A stretch of 51,306 nucleotides of DNA from Siculibacillus sp. (GTDB lineage Bacteria; Pseudomonadota; Alphaproteobacteria; Rhizobiales; Ancalomicrobiaceae): the NCBI GenBank assembly GCA_030247555.1, contig JAOTSD010000027.1:1-51306 (forward strand), written 5' to 3'. Below are positions 26,701-35,829 of the stretch, one piece after another. Position 1 is the stretch's first letter; every line of letters starts with the position of its first letter. A model generated the notes under the pieces. It searched no databases. It worked only from the letters and a program-made list of their open reading frames with translations, and had not been told where the DNA came from. Made by a program: the position numbers and the translations under genes.

Positions 26701-27435
26701 ATGATCGATACCCGCCCCGCCTTCGACACCGCGGCCGCGCTCGCCGAACGGCGAGCCCGCTTCGCCCGCGTCGACGAGTGGGTGTTCGATCTCGACAACA
26801 CCCTCTATCCCGCCCACACCGATCTCTTCGCCCAGGTCGACGTCAAGATCCGCGACTACGTCCAGCGGCTGCTCGGATCGAGCCCGGAAGAGGCCCAGCG
26901 CCTGCAGAAGGACTACTATCGCCGCTACGGCACTACCTTGCGCGGGCTGATGATCGAACACGGCATCACCCCGGACGGGTTCTTGGAATACGTCCACGAC
27001 ATCGACCACTCGGTGGTCGAACCGGACCCGGCGCTGGGGGCGGCGATCGAACGGTTGCCGGGGCGCAAGTTCATCATGACCAACGGCACCCGCAAGCACG
27101 CCGAGAAGGTCGCGGCGCGGCTCGGCATCACCCGGCATTTCACCGACATCTTCGACATCGTCGCAGCCGATCTGCTGCCAAAGCCACACCGCGAAACCTA
27201 TGACGCCTTCCTCGCCGGGGCGGGCATCGAACCGACGCGTGCCGCGATGTTCGAGGACCTCTCTCGCAATCTCGCCGTTCCCCACACGCTTCGCATGGCC
27301 ACCGTCCTGGTGGTGCCGCACGGCGCGCGCGAAGTGCTGCGCGAGGCCTGGGAGCTCGAGGGCATCGACGAGGGCCACATCGACTGGGTCACCGACGATC
27401 TGACGAGCTTCCTCACCGGGCTGATCGTCGAATGA
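26701..27435 (+). CDS. HAD-family pyrimidine 5'-nucleotidase
   Basis: A 244-residue HAD hydrolase. Motif I is FDLDNTLYP with nucleophile Asp30 and Asp32, motif II is the MTNGTRKHA segment, and motif III/IV is KPHRETYDAF and the MFEDLSRNL block. The motif pattern is that of the Sdt1-like pyrimidine 5'-nucleotidases, which dephosphorylate UMP or CMP and damaged analogues. It lies between argB and dapD, as commonly seen in Hyphomicrobiales. Substrate is inferred from the family. Confidence 0.9.
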   Translation: MIDTRPAFDTAAALAERRARFARVDEWVFDLDNTLYPAHTDLFAQVDVKIRDYVQRLLGSSPEEAQRLQKDYYRRYGTTLRGLMIEHGITPDGFLEYVHDIDHSVVEPDPALGAAIERLPGRKFIMTNGTRKHAEKVAARLGITRHFTDIFDIVAADLLPKPHRETYDAFLAGAGIEPTRAAMFEDLSRNLAVPHTLRMATVLVVPHGAREVLREAWELEGIDEGHIDWVTDDLTSFLTGLIVE

Positions 27436-27579
27436 CCAGCGACCACCGGTCGGATTGACTCGGAGCCCCCTCTCGCTAATGTCCCGCGACCCTCGGGCCG
27501 TCGCACCACGATGCGGCGGCGCCCGTTCCTCGACGACCCCACGGCGATCGGCCGATCGCCCCGACCCGGGAGCCGCCCG

Positions 27580-28437
27580 ATGCATTTCACACCCGCCGCC
27601 CTCGCCGATCTCGCCCGCACCGTCGACAACGCCTTCGAGCGCCGCGCCGAGATCGACACCTCCACCAAGGGCGCGGTGCGCGAGGCGGTCGAGGCCGCCC
27701 TCGATCTGCTCGACAAGGGCAAGGCGCGCGTCGCCGAGAAGAAGGACGGCGACTGGGTGGTGAACCAGTGGCTGAAGAAGGCGGTCCTCCTGTCCTTCCG
27801 CCTCAACTCGATGAGCGTCATCAAGGGCGGTCCCGGGGACTCGGCCTGGTGGGACAAGGTGCCCTCCAAGTTCGACGGCTGGCGCGCAATCGACTTCGAG
27901 AAGGCCGGCTTCCGCGCCGTGCCGAACTGCATCGTCCGCCGCTCGGCCTACATCGCCCCGTCGGTGGTCCTGATGCCGTCCTTCGTCAACCTCGGCGCCC
28001 ACGTCGATTCGGGCACCATGGTCGACACCTGGGCGACCGTCGGCTCCTGCGCCCAGATCGGCAAGAACGTGCACCTCTCCGGCGGCGTCGGCATCGGCGG
28101 CGTGCTGGAGCCCTTGCAAGCCGGCCCGACGATCATCGAGGACGACTGCTTCATCGGCGCCCGTTCCGAGGTGGTCGAGGGCGTCATCGTCGGCCGGGGC
28201 TCGGTGATCTCGATGGGCGTCTTCATCGGCGCTTCGACCAAGATCGTCGACCGCGAGACCGGCGAGGTCCACATGAGCCGCGTGCCGCCCTATTCTGTCG
28301 TCGTCTCCGGCAACCTGCCGGGCAAGCCGCTGCCCGACGGCACCCCGGGTCCCTCGACCTACTGCGCCGTCATCATGAAGCGCGTCGACGAAAAGACCCG
28401 CTCCAAGACCTCGATCAACGAGTTGCTGCGCGACTGA
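27580..28437 (+). CDS. dapD: Tetrahydrodipicolinate N-succinyltransferase
   Basis: A 285-residue acyltransferase of the lysine/diaminopimelate pathway. The N-terminal helical domain (about 1-95) precedes left-handed beta-helix hexapeptide repeats (about 105-235), with [21 protein letters not shown] and [11 protein letters not shown], and the C-terminal strand ends in [10 protein letters not shown] start at [11 protein letters not shown], which gives the normal length; the upstream frame is not family-like. With dapE downstream it makes two of the succinylase-branch steps. Confidence 0.97.
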   Translation: MHFTPAALADLARTVDNAFERRAEIDTSTKGAVREAVEAALDLLDKGKARVAEKKDGDWVVNQWLKKAVLLSFRLNSMSVIKGGPGDSAWWDKVPSKFDGWRAIDFEKAGFRAVPNCIVRRSAYIAPSVVLMPSFVNLGAHVDSGTMVDTWATVGSCAQIGKNVHLSGGVGIGGVLEPLQAGPTIIEDDCFIGARSEVVEGVIVGRGSVISMGVFIGASTKIVDRETGEVHMSRVPPYSVVVSGNLPGKPLPDGTPGPSTYCAVIMKRVDEKTRSKTSINELLRD

Positions 28438-28475
28438 TCGCGCCGGCGCGCCGCCGAAGAGGAGAGATCGCGGCG

Positions 28476-28919
28476 ATGGACTGGCTGCGCGCGCTCTTCT
28501 CCTTCCGCGGCCGGGTCGGACGAACGTCCTGGTGGATCTCGGCCGGGATCGCCGGGACGATGCTCGCCCTCCATCTCACCCTCGTCGACGAGGCGCGCCT
28601 CGTCGCGGTGGCGCGGGCGATCGGCCGTTCGCCGGCGGCGCTCCTCCTCGTCTGGGGTCTCGTGGCGGTATGGTGGATCCTGATGGCGTGGATCTTCCTC
28701 GCCGCCTCGGTCCGCCGCCTCGCCGATCGTCTGCTCTCGGGTTGGCGGCTCTTCCTCTTCCTGGCGCCGGCGGCCGTCGCCGCACATTTCATCGGCCGCT
28801 TCTGGCCGGCGGAACTGGCGATGATCGCCTCGCTCGCCTGGATGATCGGCGAACTCGGGCTGCTGCCCGGCACCGACGACCCTTTCGCCGGCGACGACGC
28901 TCCGGGGCCACGCCGTTGA
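28476..28919 (+). CDS. Small membrane protein, DUF805-like
   Basis: A 147-residue hydrophobic protein with about four transmembrane helices. The opening FSFRGRVGRTSWW resembles the FxGRxxRxxYW start of DUF805 proteins, and RRLADR in the middle matches the block of that family. GAGGAGAG lies upstream of the ATG. It sits between dapD and dapE, 38 bp after dapD. The function of DUF805 proteins is unknown. Family assignment is moderate. Confidence 0.7.
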   Translation: MDWLRALFSFRGRVGRTSWWISAGIAGTMLALHLTLVDEARLVAVARAIGRSPAALLLVWGLVAVWWILMAWIFLAASVRRLADRLLSGWRLFLFLAPAAVAAHFIGRFWPAELAMIASLAWMIGELGLLPGTDDPFAGDDAPGPRR

Positions 28920-28950
28920 CCGGTCCTGCCCGGATCGCTAGACCGGGATC

Positions 28951-30132
28951 ATGACCTCGCTTCCCCAACTCGACGATCCCGTCGCCATCGCCCAGGCCCT
29001 GCTCACCTGCCCGTCCGTGACCCCGGCCGAGGGCGGGGCGATCGATCTGGTGGCGCGGATCGCCGCGGCGCTCGGCTTCGCGATCCACCGGCCGGTGTTC
29101 TCGGAGGAGGGCACGCCCGACATCGAAAATCTCTACGCCCGGCGCGGCGCCGAGGGCCCCCACCTGACCTTCGCCGGCCACACCGACGTGGTGCCGCCGG
29201 GAGATGCCGCGCGCTGGCGTCACGATCCCTTCGCCGGGACGATCGAAGACGGCGTCCTCTTCGGCCGCGGCGCCGTCGACATGAAGGGCGGCATCGCCGC
29301 CTTCCTCGCCGCGCTCGGCCGGCTGGCGCGCGACGGCCGCGAGTTGCCCGGCTCGGTGTCGCTGCTGATCACCGGCGACGAGGAGGGGCCGTCGATCAAC
29401 GGCACGGTGAAGCTCCTGCAGTGGGCGGCGGAGCGGGGCGAACGTTTCGACGCCGCGGTGGTCGGCGAGCCGACCAACCCGGAGGCGATCGGCGACGCCA
29501 TCAAGGTCGGCCGACGCGGCTCGCTCTCCGGTACGGTGGCGGTCGTCGGGCGGCAGGGCCACGTCGCCTATCCCCATCTCGCCGACAACCCGATCCCCAA
29601 GGCGATGCGGCTCGCCGCGGCGCTGATCGCCGAACCGCTCGACGCCGGCAACGACCGCTTCCAGCCGTCGAACCTCGAGCTCGTGTCGCTCGACGTCGGC
29701 AACCCGTCGTGGAACGTCATCCCGCGCGAGGCCCGCGCCCGCTTCAACATCCGCTTCAACGACCAGTGGTCGCGCGACGGCCTCGAGGCCGAGCTGACCC
29801 GCCGGCTGCGCGAGGCGGCCGGCAACGACGCCGAGTGGACGCTGACGCTCGAGTATCCGTCGTCGGACTCGTTCCTCACCCGCGACGACGCGCTGATCGG
29901 GACGCTCTCCGACGCCATCGAGGCGGTGATCGGCCGGCGGCCGGGGCTCTCCACCTCGGGCGGCACCTCGGACGCGCGTTTCATCAAGGACCATTGCCCG
30001 GTGGTCGAGTTCGGCCTCGTCGGGCAGACGATGCACCAGATCGACGAACGCGTCGCCATCGCCGATCTCGAGACGTTGACCCGCGTCTACGAGTCCTTCC
30101 TCACTCGCTGGTACGAGACGGCGGCGCGATGA
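28951..30132 (+). CDS. dapE: Succinyl-diaminopimelate desuccinylase
   Basis: A 393-residue M20 metallohydrolase. Metal and catalytic positions are clear: His77 and Asp79 (GHTDVVPPGD), Asp110 (GAVDMKGG), Glu144 and Glu145 (GDEEGPSING), and the late His in TMHQIDER. The dimerisation lid domain lies at about residues 180-300. It makes LL-diaminopimelate for lysine and peptidoglycan. Its stop overlaps the next gene by the ATGA arrangement. Confidence 0.97.
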   Translation: MTSLPQLDDPVAIAQALLTCPSVTPAEGGAIDLVARIAAALGFAIHRPVFSEEGTPDIENLYARRGAEGPHLTFAGHTDVVPPGDAARWRHDPFAGTIEDGVLFGRGAVDMKGGIAAFLAALGRLARDGRELPGSVSLLITGDEEGPSINGTVKLLQWAAERGERFDAAVVGEPTNPEAIGDAIKVGRRGSLSGTVAVVGRQGHVAYPHLADNPIPKAMRLAAALIAEPLDAGNDRFQPSNLELVSLDVGNPSWNVIPREARARFNIRFNDQWSRDGLEAELTRRLREAAGNDAEWTLTLEYPSSDSFLTRDDALIGTLSDAIEAVIGRRPGLSTSGGTSDARFIKDHCPVVEFGLVGQTMHQIDERVAIADLETLTRVYESFLTRWYETAAR

Positions 30133-30719
30133 TCGGTGGCGCGGAGATCGTCCGCTCCCTCAGGGGATCCTGGCGACTGCTGGTCGGCGACGAGCGCGGC
30201 ATGACCTTCTTCGACACCTCGATCGAGGGTTTCTGGCGCTCCTTCGGCGTGATGATCCTGTGCCTGCCGGTGCCTTGGGTCGAGCTCTCGGCCCAGCGCT
30301 TTCTGCCGTTGGCCGACAGGATCGGCGACGAGGCGATGTCGGGGCCGCTCTACTGGATCGGCGGCTTCGTCGCCTACGGCCTCTCCTGGATCGCCTTTCC
30401 GCTGCTCCTCTCGGTGCTGGCCGGGCCGCTCGGCATCTCGCGAGCCTATGTGCCCTTCATGGTGGCGCGCAACTGGACGACCCTGATCGGCGTCGCGCCG
30501 AGCTTCCTCTTCACCGCACTCTTCCTGCTCGGCCTCCTGCCGCTGCGGATGCTCGGACCGCTCAACCTCGCCGCGCTCGGCTTCGGGCTCTATTATGCTT
30601 GGCAGGTGACGCGGATCGCCTGCGCCACACCGCCCGGCGCGACGGCCGGGCTGGTGGCGCTCGACTTCCTCGTCTCGCTCGTCGTCTACACCGCCGCCGA
30701 TCGCGTGATCGGCCTGTGA
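30129..30719 (+). CDS. Hypothetical membrane protein downstream of dapE
   Basis: A 196-residue protein with about five transmembrane helices (near residues 35-55, 72-100, 115-140, 147-165 and 175-193). The cytoplasmic N-terminus carries DERGMTFFDTSIEGFWRSF. I do not recognise a characterised family; it looks like an alphaproteobacterial membrane protein that travels with dapE. Translation is coupled to dapE by a four-base overlap, and a NlpC/P60-like gene follows 16 bp later. A cell-envelope role is only a guess from neighbours. Confidence 0.75.
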   Translation: MIGGAEIVRSLRGSWRLLVGDERGMTFFDTSIEGFWRSFGVMILCLPVPWVELSAQRFLPLADRIGDEAMSGPLYWIGGFVAYGLSWIAFPLLLSVLAGPLGISRAYVPFMVARNWTTLIGVAPSFLFTALFLLGLLPLRMLGPLNLAALGFGLYYAWQVTRIACATPPGATAGLVALDFLVSLVVYTAADRVIGL

Positions 30720-30735
30720 GGTCCCGGAACCGCCG

Positions 30736-31608
30736 ATGGCCGATCTCGATCCCCGCCTCACCCCCGCCCGCTCCGACATCGCGGCACGCGGCCTCGAGGG
30801 GCGCGTCGACGCCGCCCGCTTCGTCGAAGGCACGCCGGCCCGGGTGATCGACGGCATCGCTCCCCTGCGTCGGGCGCCGCGCGCCGACGCCGGTCTCGAC
30901 ACCGAGGCGCTGATCGGCGAGCCCCTCACCGTCTTCGACGAGGACGAGGAGGGTTGGGGCTGGGTCCAGCTCGGCCGCGACGGCTATGTCGGCTACATGC
31001 CCTGCCACGCCTATCTGAAGGGCGAGGGCGCGGCGCCCACCCACAAGGTGGCGGCGCTGAGGACCTTCCTCTACCCCGGCCCCTCGATCAAGCTGCCGCC
31101 GCACGGTTGGGCGAGCTTTGGCGCCCGCCTCGCCGTCGTCCGCGAGACCGAGGCGAACGGCCGCGTCTTCGCCGTCACCGCGGACGGGCGGGCGATCGTG
31201 GCGAACCATCTCACGCCGGTTTCGTCGATGGAGAGCGATCCGGTGGCGGTCGCCGAGCGGTTCCTCGGCACGCCTTATCTGTGGGGCGGCCGTTCGTCGC
31301 TGGGGCTCGACCGCCCGGGACTGGTGCAGACGGCGCTCGAGGCCTGCGGCGTCGCCGCCCCGCGCGACGCCGACCAGCAGGAGGCGACGGTCGGCGTCGG
31401 CGTCGACCTAGACCCGCGCGCCTGGCGACGCGGCGATCTCCTGTTCTGGCCCGGCCACGTGGCGCTGGTGCGCGACGCCGAGACCTTCCTCCACGCCAAT
31501 GCCCGGATGATGGCCGTCGGCATCGAGCGGATCGACGAAGGACTGGCTCGCATCGCGGCGAGCGGCTCGCCGCTGAGGGCGGTGAAGCGAGTGACGTCGC
31601 CGGGCTGA
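30736..31608 (+). CDS. NlpC/P60-like protein with a lost catalytic cysteine
   Basis: A 290-residue protein with two SH3-like regions (about 35-100 and 105-165) and a C-terminal NlpC/P60 fold (about 170-275). Active members have YxWGG...DCSGL with a catalytic Cys. Here the sequence is YLWGGRSSLGLDRPGLVQ, so Cys is Arg193 and the next Ser is Pro194. The His of the triad is kept at 241 (GHVAL) and a polar third residue at 253 (HANA). The change needs only two T-to-C transitions in adjacent codons. It is probably a non-catalytic peptidoglycan-binding protein, unless the bases are wrong. Confidence 0.85.
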   Translation: MADLDPRLTPARSDIAARGLEGRVDAARFVEGTPARVIDGIAPLRRAPRADAGLDTEALIGEPLTVFDEDEEGWGWVQLGRDGYVGYMPCHAYLKGEGAAPTHKVAALRTFLYPGPSIKLPPHGWASFGARLAVVRETEANGRVFAVTADGRAIVANHLTPVSSMESDPVAVAERFLGTPYLWGGRSSLGLDRPGLVQTALEACGVAAPRDADQQEATVGVGVDLDPRAWRRGDLLFWPGHVALVRDAETFLHANARMMAVGIERIDEGLARIAASGSPLRAVKRVTSPG

Positions 31609-31690
31609 GCCGAAGTCTCGCGCCGTCCGATCGACGGGACATCCCCGAAACGCCCCCGCTCCGGACGATCACGTCCCATCCGGTCGATCG

Positions 31691-32128
31691 TCACAAGCGC
31701 GCACGCGTGCTGCGCGGCGTGGCCAACAGCAGGGTCGTTTCCGAGCCGGTGATGCCCGGCACCAATCGCAATCGCCGCAGCACCGCGTCGAGATCCGTCA
31801 GGCTCTGGGCCGAGAGTTCGACCACCAGATCCCATCGACCGTTGGTGGTGTGGACGGCGCCGATCTCCGGGAAGCCGACCAGAGCATCGATCACCCGGTC
31901 GAGCATACGGCCCTCGACCTCGATCATCGTCAGGCCGCGAACCGGCAGCGATACCGCGTCGGCCCGCAGCACCACGGTGTAACCGATGATCGTCCCCTCC
32001 GCCTCGAGGCGCTCGAGGCGGGAGCGCACCGTCGCTCGCGAGAGGCCGAGTTCGAGGGCGAGGTCGGAGATGCTGCGGCGGCCGTCGTGGCGCAGGACGG
32101 AGATCAGGCGCTGGTCGAGATCGTCCAT
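31691..32128 (-). CDS. Lrp/AsnC family transcriptional regulator
   Basis: A 145-residue regulator with an N-terminal winged HTH (about 1-60; DLALELGLSRATVRSRLERLEAEG, split across two helices) and a C-terminal RAM/AsnC ligand domain (about 65-140; GRWDLVVELSA). Such proteins sense amino acids and often control the divergent gene. Here that is arginase and ornithine cyclodeaminase, so arginine or ornithine is a likely effector; this is inference. An inverted repeat lies in the shared upstream region. Confidence 0.93.
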   Translation of the reverse strand: MDDLDQRLISVLRHDGRRSISDLALELGLSRATVRSRLERLEAEGTIIGYTVVLRADAVSLPVRGLTMIEVEGRMLDRVIDALVGFPEIGAVHTTNGRWDLVVELSAQSLTDLDAVLRRLRLVPGITGSETTLLLATPRSTRARL

Positions 32129-32159
32129 ATGAGTCCAATCTGGTCAGGTACATTTATCG

Positions 32160-32177
32160 AAACGGTAAGTCGTTTCA
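32160..32177. promoter_or_regulatory. Candidate Lrp-type operator between the regulator and arginase genes
   Basis: The inverted repeat GAAACG-N6-CGTTTC lies 32 bp from the regulator start and 78 bp from the arginase start, within the only AT-rich part of the 126-bp divergent gap. Position and symmetry fit an operator used by the Lrp-type protein. No binding data are available. Confidence 0.45.
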
Positions 32178-32254
32178 CGCCTTTTGCCAATGTAGCCCGT
32201 TCACTCTGCCATGCCACCCCGATACGCTGGAGGCCGGACGGAGACGGGGGCGAC

Positions 32255-33184
32255 ATGACGAGGACCTGTATTCTGATCGGCGCACCGGTCGAGGCGGGAA
32301 CCGGACGCCGTGGCGCCGACATGGGGGCGCAGGCCTTCCGGGCCGCCGGGCTGGCGGATACGCTGCGCGATCTCGGCCTCGAGGTTCGCGAGCGGGGCAG
32401 CCTGTCGATCGGCCCCGTCGCCCATCGGACCCATCCCAATCCGGCGATCCGCGATCTCGCCGAGATCGCCGCTTGGACCGAACTGATCGAGCGGACGGCC
32501 TACGAGACCGCCGCCGAGGGCATGCCGATCTTCCTCGGCGGCGACCACAGCGTGGCGGCCGGGTCGATCGCCGGCATCAACCGGCGTGCCGTCGCGGACG
32601 GCCGCGAACTCTTCGTGCTGTGGCTCGACGCACACTCCGACTACCACACGCTCGACAGCAGCGAGAGCGGCAATCTCCATGGCGTGCCGGCCGCCTACGT
32701 CACCGGACGGCCGGGGTTCGACGGCTGGTTCCCGCCGCTGGCCGCGCCGGTGAAGCCGGAGAACGTCTGCATGGTCGGCCTGCGCAGCGTCGACCCGGCC
32801 GAACGATCGGCGCTCGCCGGATCGGGCATCACCGTCCACGACATGCGCTCCATCGACGAGAACGGCATCGCCGGCCTGGTCGGCGGCTTCCTGAAGCGGG
32901 TGGTGGCGCGCGGCGGCATCCTTCACGTCAGTCTCGACGTCGACTTCCTCGATCCGGAGATCGCCCCCGGCGTCGGCACGACGGTGCCGGGCGGGGCGAC
33001 CTTCCGCGAGGCGCATCTGCTGATGGAGATGCTGCACGACACCGGCTGCGTCCGCAGCCTCGACGTGGTCGAACTCAACCCCTTCCTCGACGAGCGTGGC
33101 CGCACCGCGCTGCTGCTCGTCGACCTCGTCGCCAGCCTGATGGGCCGGCGGATCCTCGACCGACCGACCCGGAGCTGGTCATGA
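32255..33184 (+). CDS. rocF: Arginase
   Basis: A 309-residue ureohydrolase converting arginine to ornithine and urea. The two-Mn ligand motifs are present: GGDHS (95-99, His98), DAHSDYH (Asp125, His127, Asp129) and SLDVDFLDP (Asp228, Asp230). [12 protein letters not shown] is the arginase-type substrate segment, which favours arginase over agmatinase. The start follows GGAGAC before the ATG. It overlaps the ornithine cyclodeaminase start by ATGA, so both are one operon divergent from the Lrp-type regulator. Confidence 0.95.
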   Translation: MTRTCILIGAPVEAGTGRRGADMGAQAFRAAGLADTLRDLGLEVRERGSLSIGPVAHRTHPNPAIRDLAEIAAWTELIERTAYETAAEGMPIFLGGDHSVAAGSIAGINRRAVADGRELFVLWLDAHSDYHTLDSSESGNLHGVPAAYVTGRPGFDGWFPPLAAPVKPENVCMVGLRSVDPAERSALAGSGITVHDMRSIDENGIAGLVGGFLKRVVARGGILHVSLDVDFLDPEIAPGVGTTVPGGATFREAHLLMEMLHDTGCVRSLDVVELNPFLDERGRTALLLVDLVASLMGRRILDRPTRSWS

Positions 33185-34242
33185 CCCACCGCGCCCTGAA
33201 CATCGTCCCCTTCGTCAGCGTCCACAACATGATGCGGCTGGTGAACGCCGTCGGCATCGAGCGCTTTCTCACCGAGCTCGCCGACTTCGTCGAAGCGGAC
33301 TTCCGCCGTTGGCCCGAGTTCGACAAGACGCCGCGTGTCGCCTCCCACTCGGTCGACGGGGTCATCGAACTGATGCCGACCAGCGACGGCACCACCTACG
33401 GCTTCAAATACGTCAACGGTCATCCCAAGAACATGCGCGAGGGTCGCCAGACGGTCACCGCCTTCGGCCTTCTCGCCGAGGTGGGCAACGGCTATCCCCA
33501 ACTGCTCTGCGAGATGACGATCCTGACGGCACTGCGTACCGCCGCGACTTCGGCGGTCGCCGCCCGCCATCTGGCGCGACCGGGATCCCGGACGATGGCG
33601 ATCATCGGCAACGGCGCGCAATCGGAGTTCCAGGCGGTCGCCTTCAAGGCGCTGCTGGGAATCGACCGGCTGCGTCTCTTCGACATCGACCGCTGGGCCA
33701 GCGAGAAATGCGCCGCGAACCTCGCTCGATACGGTTTCCACATCGAGATCTGCGGCGGCGTCGCCGAGGCCGTGGAGGGTGCCGACATCGTCACCACGGT
33801 GACCGCCGACAAACAGAACGCCACGATCCTCACCGACAATCTCGTCGGTGCCGGTCAGCACATCAATGCGGTCGGTGGCGATTGCCCGGGCAAGACCGAA
33901 CTCCACGCCGACATCCTGCGGCGGTCCGACATCTTCGTCGAGTACCCGCCGCAGACCCGCATCGAAGGCGAGGTCCAACAACTCGCCCCCGACCATCCGG
34001 TCACCGAACTCTGGCGGGTGATCGCCGGCGAGGTGCCGGGCCGACGTTCCGTCGACGAGATCACGCTCTTCGATTCCGTCGGCTTCGCCACGGAAGACTT
34101 CTCGGCGCTGCGCTACGTACACACCAAGCTGACGCTCGGCGACTTCCACGAGGAAATCGACCTCCTCGCCGACCCCGACGAGCCACGGGACCTGTTCGGC
34201 ATGCTGCATCGGGCGGCCGCCCGGGAGGGGGCGCAACTCTGA
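33181..34242 (+). CDS. ocd: Ornithine cyclodeaminase
   Basis: A 353-residue member of the ornithine cyclodeaminase/mu-crystallin family, converting ornithine to proline and ammonia with bound NAD. It shows KYVNGHPKN near residue 78, the Rossmann motif [11 protein letters not shown] near 140, and [13 protein letters not shown] with the catalytic Asp at about 237. The four-base overlap with arginase gives a compact arginine-to-proline pathway. It matches the long form found in rhizobia and Agrobacterium rather than the shorter alanine-dehydrogenase-like members. Confidence 0.94.
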   Translation: MTHRALNIVPFVSVHNMMRLVNAVGIERFLTELADFVEADFRRWPEFDKTPRVASHSVDGVIELMPTSDGTTYGFKYVNGHPKNMREGRQTVTAFGLLAEVGNGYPQLLCEMTILTALRTAATSAVAARHLARPGSRTMAIIGNGAQSEFQAVAFKALLGIDRLRLFDIDRWASEKCAANLARYGFHIEICGGVAEAVEGADIVTTVTADKQNATILTDNLVGAGQHINAVGGDCPGKTELHADILRRSDIFVEYPPQTRIEGEVQQLAPDHPVTELWRVIAGEVPGRRSVDEITLFDSVGFATEDFSALRYVHTKLTLGDFHEEIDLLADPDEPRDLFGMLHRAAAREGAQL

Positions 34243-34427
34243 CGGTTCCTCGTCGAATGCCGCCCGGGGCGGCGGGACGATGCTCGATGTCGTCGCCCAC
34301 CTCAAAGTGGTCGTGACGACCGCGTCCGTCGAGGCGAATCGCGCACCGTTTCCCGCCCGAAGACCACGGACCCGATCGAGGACGAAATGGTGCCCGACGC
34401 GTCGCCTACCGGTCCGGGAATGGCATT

Positions 34428-34480
34428 CGCGAAGCTCCACCGGAGCTTCGCGTTTCTCCTCGCCGTGGGCGAGGAGAAAC
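34428..34480. terminator. Two back-to-back perfect hairpins between ocd and ptsH
   Basis: Hairpin 1 (34428-34452) has 11-bp arms (CGCGAAGCTCC/GGAGCTTCGCG) and an ACC loop. Hairpin 2 (34452-34480) has 13-bp arms (GTTTCTCCTCGCC/GGCGAGGAGAAAC) and a GTG loop. They share base 34452. They lie seven bp after the ptsH stop on one strand and about 185 bp after ocd on the other. The T-rich left arm of hairpin 2 could serve as the U-tract of hairpin 1 on the plus strand. A bidirectional terminator is likely. Confidence 0.7.
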
Positions 34481-34486
34481 CGCTCC

Positions 34487-34774
34487 TCACTCCTCGAAGA
34501 ACTTGTTCTCGACGAGGTGGGCGATGGCGGTCATCGCTTCGTGCGCCTGGGGACCGCGGGCGACGACGTGGATCGTCGTGCCGATCGAGGCGGCGAGCAT
34601 CATCAGGCCCATGATCGACAGGCCGCCGACCGTCTGGTTGTCCTTGGATACCTCGACCTCGGCGTCGAACTGCTCGACGGTCTGGACGAACTTGGCGGAG
34701 GCACGCGCGTGGAGGCCGCGCTTGTTGGTGATGGGCAGGTCGCGCGCGATGCCGTCCGTCACTTCACCGCTCAT
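34487..34774 (-). CDS. ptsH: Phosphocarrier protein HPr
   Basis: A 95-residue HPr. The phosphoacceptor is His22 in [10 protein letters not shown], and Ser53 in [13 protein letters not shown] is the regulatory site phosphorylated by HPr kinase. It accepts phosphate from PEP via EI-Ntr and passes it to EIIA proteins. No sugar EIIBC gene is near, which fits the regulatory PTS of Alphaproteobacteria. It is the last gene of the run chvI-chvG-hprK-EIIA-ptsH and lies 52 bp after the EIIA gene. Confidence 0.96.
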   Translation of the reverse strand: MSGEVTDGIARDLPITNKRGLHARASAKFVQTVEQFDAEVEVSKDNQTVGGLSIMGLMMLAASIGTTIHVVARGPQAHEAMTAIAHLVENKFFEE

Positions 34775-34826
34775 GCCGCCCCTCCGCCGGGACCCTCGGG
34801 TCCGACCTCGTCGTTCCTCGTCGCTC

Positions 34827-35225
34827 TCAGCCCTGCAACACCTGGCTGGCGACGTTGATGTACTTGCGTCCGGCTTCCTTGGCCTCGACCACCGCATCGA
34901 CCAGAGCGCGCTCGCAGCGCACCTTGGCGAGCTTCACCAGCAGCGGCAGGTTCATCCCCGCCACCACCTCGATCGAACCGCCGTTCATCACCGAAATGGC
35001 GAGGTTGGAGGGCGTGCCACCGAACATGTCGGTGAGAATGGCGACGCCCGTGCCGTCGTCGACCGACCTCACCGCTTCGAGGATGTCCTGACGGCGCTGT
35101 TCCATGTCGTCGTCCGGCCCGATGCAGATCGTCGCGACCCTGTCCTGCGGACCCACGACGTGCTCGAGCGCCTTGACGAACTCCTTGGCGAGATCCCCGT
35201 GAGTCACGAGGACGAGACCGATCAT
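34827..35225 (-). CDS. PTS EIIA component, mannose family (EIIA-Man type)
   Basis: A 132-residue EIIA domain of the mannose/fructose/sorbose class. His9 in LVTHGDLAKEF is the phosphorylation site, and ILTDMFGGTPSN is the conserved loop. AGGGAG lies seven bases before the ATG. The protein stands alone without EIIB, EIIC or EIID, so it should be regulatory rather than part of a transporter. In rhizobia the homologue is often called ManX and is linked to hprK and ptsH as here. Confidence 0.94.
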   Translation of the reverse strand: MIGLVLVTHGDLAKEFVKALEHVVGPQDRVATICIGPDDDMEQRRQDILEAVRSVDDGTGVAILTDMFGGTPSNLAISVMNGGSIEVVAGMNLPLLVKLAKVRCERALVDAVVEAKEAGRKYINVASQVLQG

Positions 35226-35334
35226 CAACAGCTCCCTCGACGAGGACGCGCGGACCCTGAGGACCGGCCGGCGGGCGCGACCTCGCCCCACCTCCTCGGC
35301 AGACGACGAAAAATGGTCGGGTCCGCGCCGAAGT

Positions 35335-35829
35335 TCAAGTGGCAAAATCGTGCCGACGCGGAATTCGTTCCGCCATTTCGTCGGCCTCCGCGAGGGCCGC
35401 GAGAATGCGGACCACGGGCGAGGCGTCCTCGATCCACAGCGGCAGGCGCGGCAGCCGCACGTCGGCGATCTCGGCGACGAGATCGCCCTTGTCGCGGTCG
35501 GGCAGGCGCTCGGGACATTCGCGCACCAGATCGACGACCAAGCCGACGACGGCCGCCGGTTCGTGGCCTATGTCGACGATACCGAGGCCGCGGGCTTCGA
35601 TCCGCCCGGCGAGCGCGGCGACGGCGCGCACGACGAGGCGACCGGAGGCCGCCTGCAGCATCAGCCGATCGTCGCCGACCAGAGCGGCGTGGATGCCGCG
35701 CCGCCGGGCCTCGGCGAGCAGTTCGAGCGCCAGCCGCGACTTGCCCGATCCCGAAGCGCCGCGCAGCAGCACGGCGCGCGTGCCCCAGAGCACGGCGGTG
35801 GCGTGATGGGTCGGATGACTCTCAGCCAA
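35335..35829 (-). CDS. hprK: HPr kinase/phosphorylase, short alphaproteobacterial form
   Basis: A 164-residue protein containing only the C-terminal kinase half of HprK. The P-loop is GASGSGKS (24-31), followed by LVGDDRLML and a RGLGIVDIG segment equivalent to the HprK signature. It phosphorylates Ser53 of HPr. The N-terminal domain of Firmicutes HprK is absent, which is normal in Alphaproteobacteria. The start overlaps the chvG stop by eight bases, so the two are cotranscribed and probably coupled. Confidence 0.92.
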   Translation of the reverse strand: MAESHPTHHATAVLWGTRAVLLRGASGSGKSRLALELLAEARRRGIHAALVGDDRLMLQAASGRLVVRAVAALAGRIEARGLGIVDIGHEPAAVVGLVVDLVRECPERLPDRDKGDLVAEIADVRLPRLPLWIEDASPVVRILAALAEADEMAERIPRRHDFAT

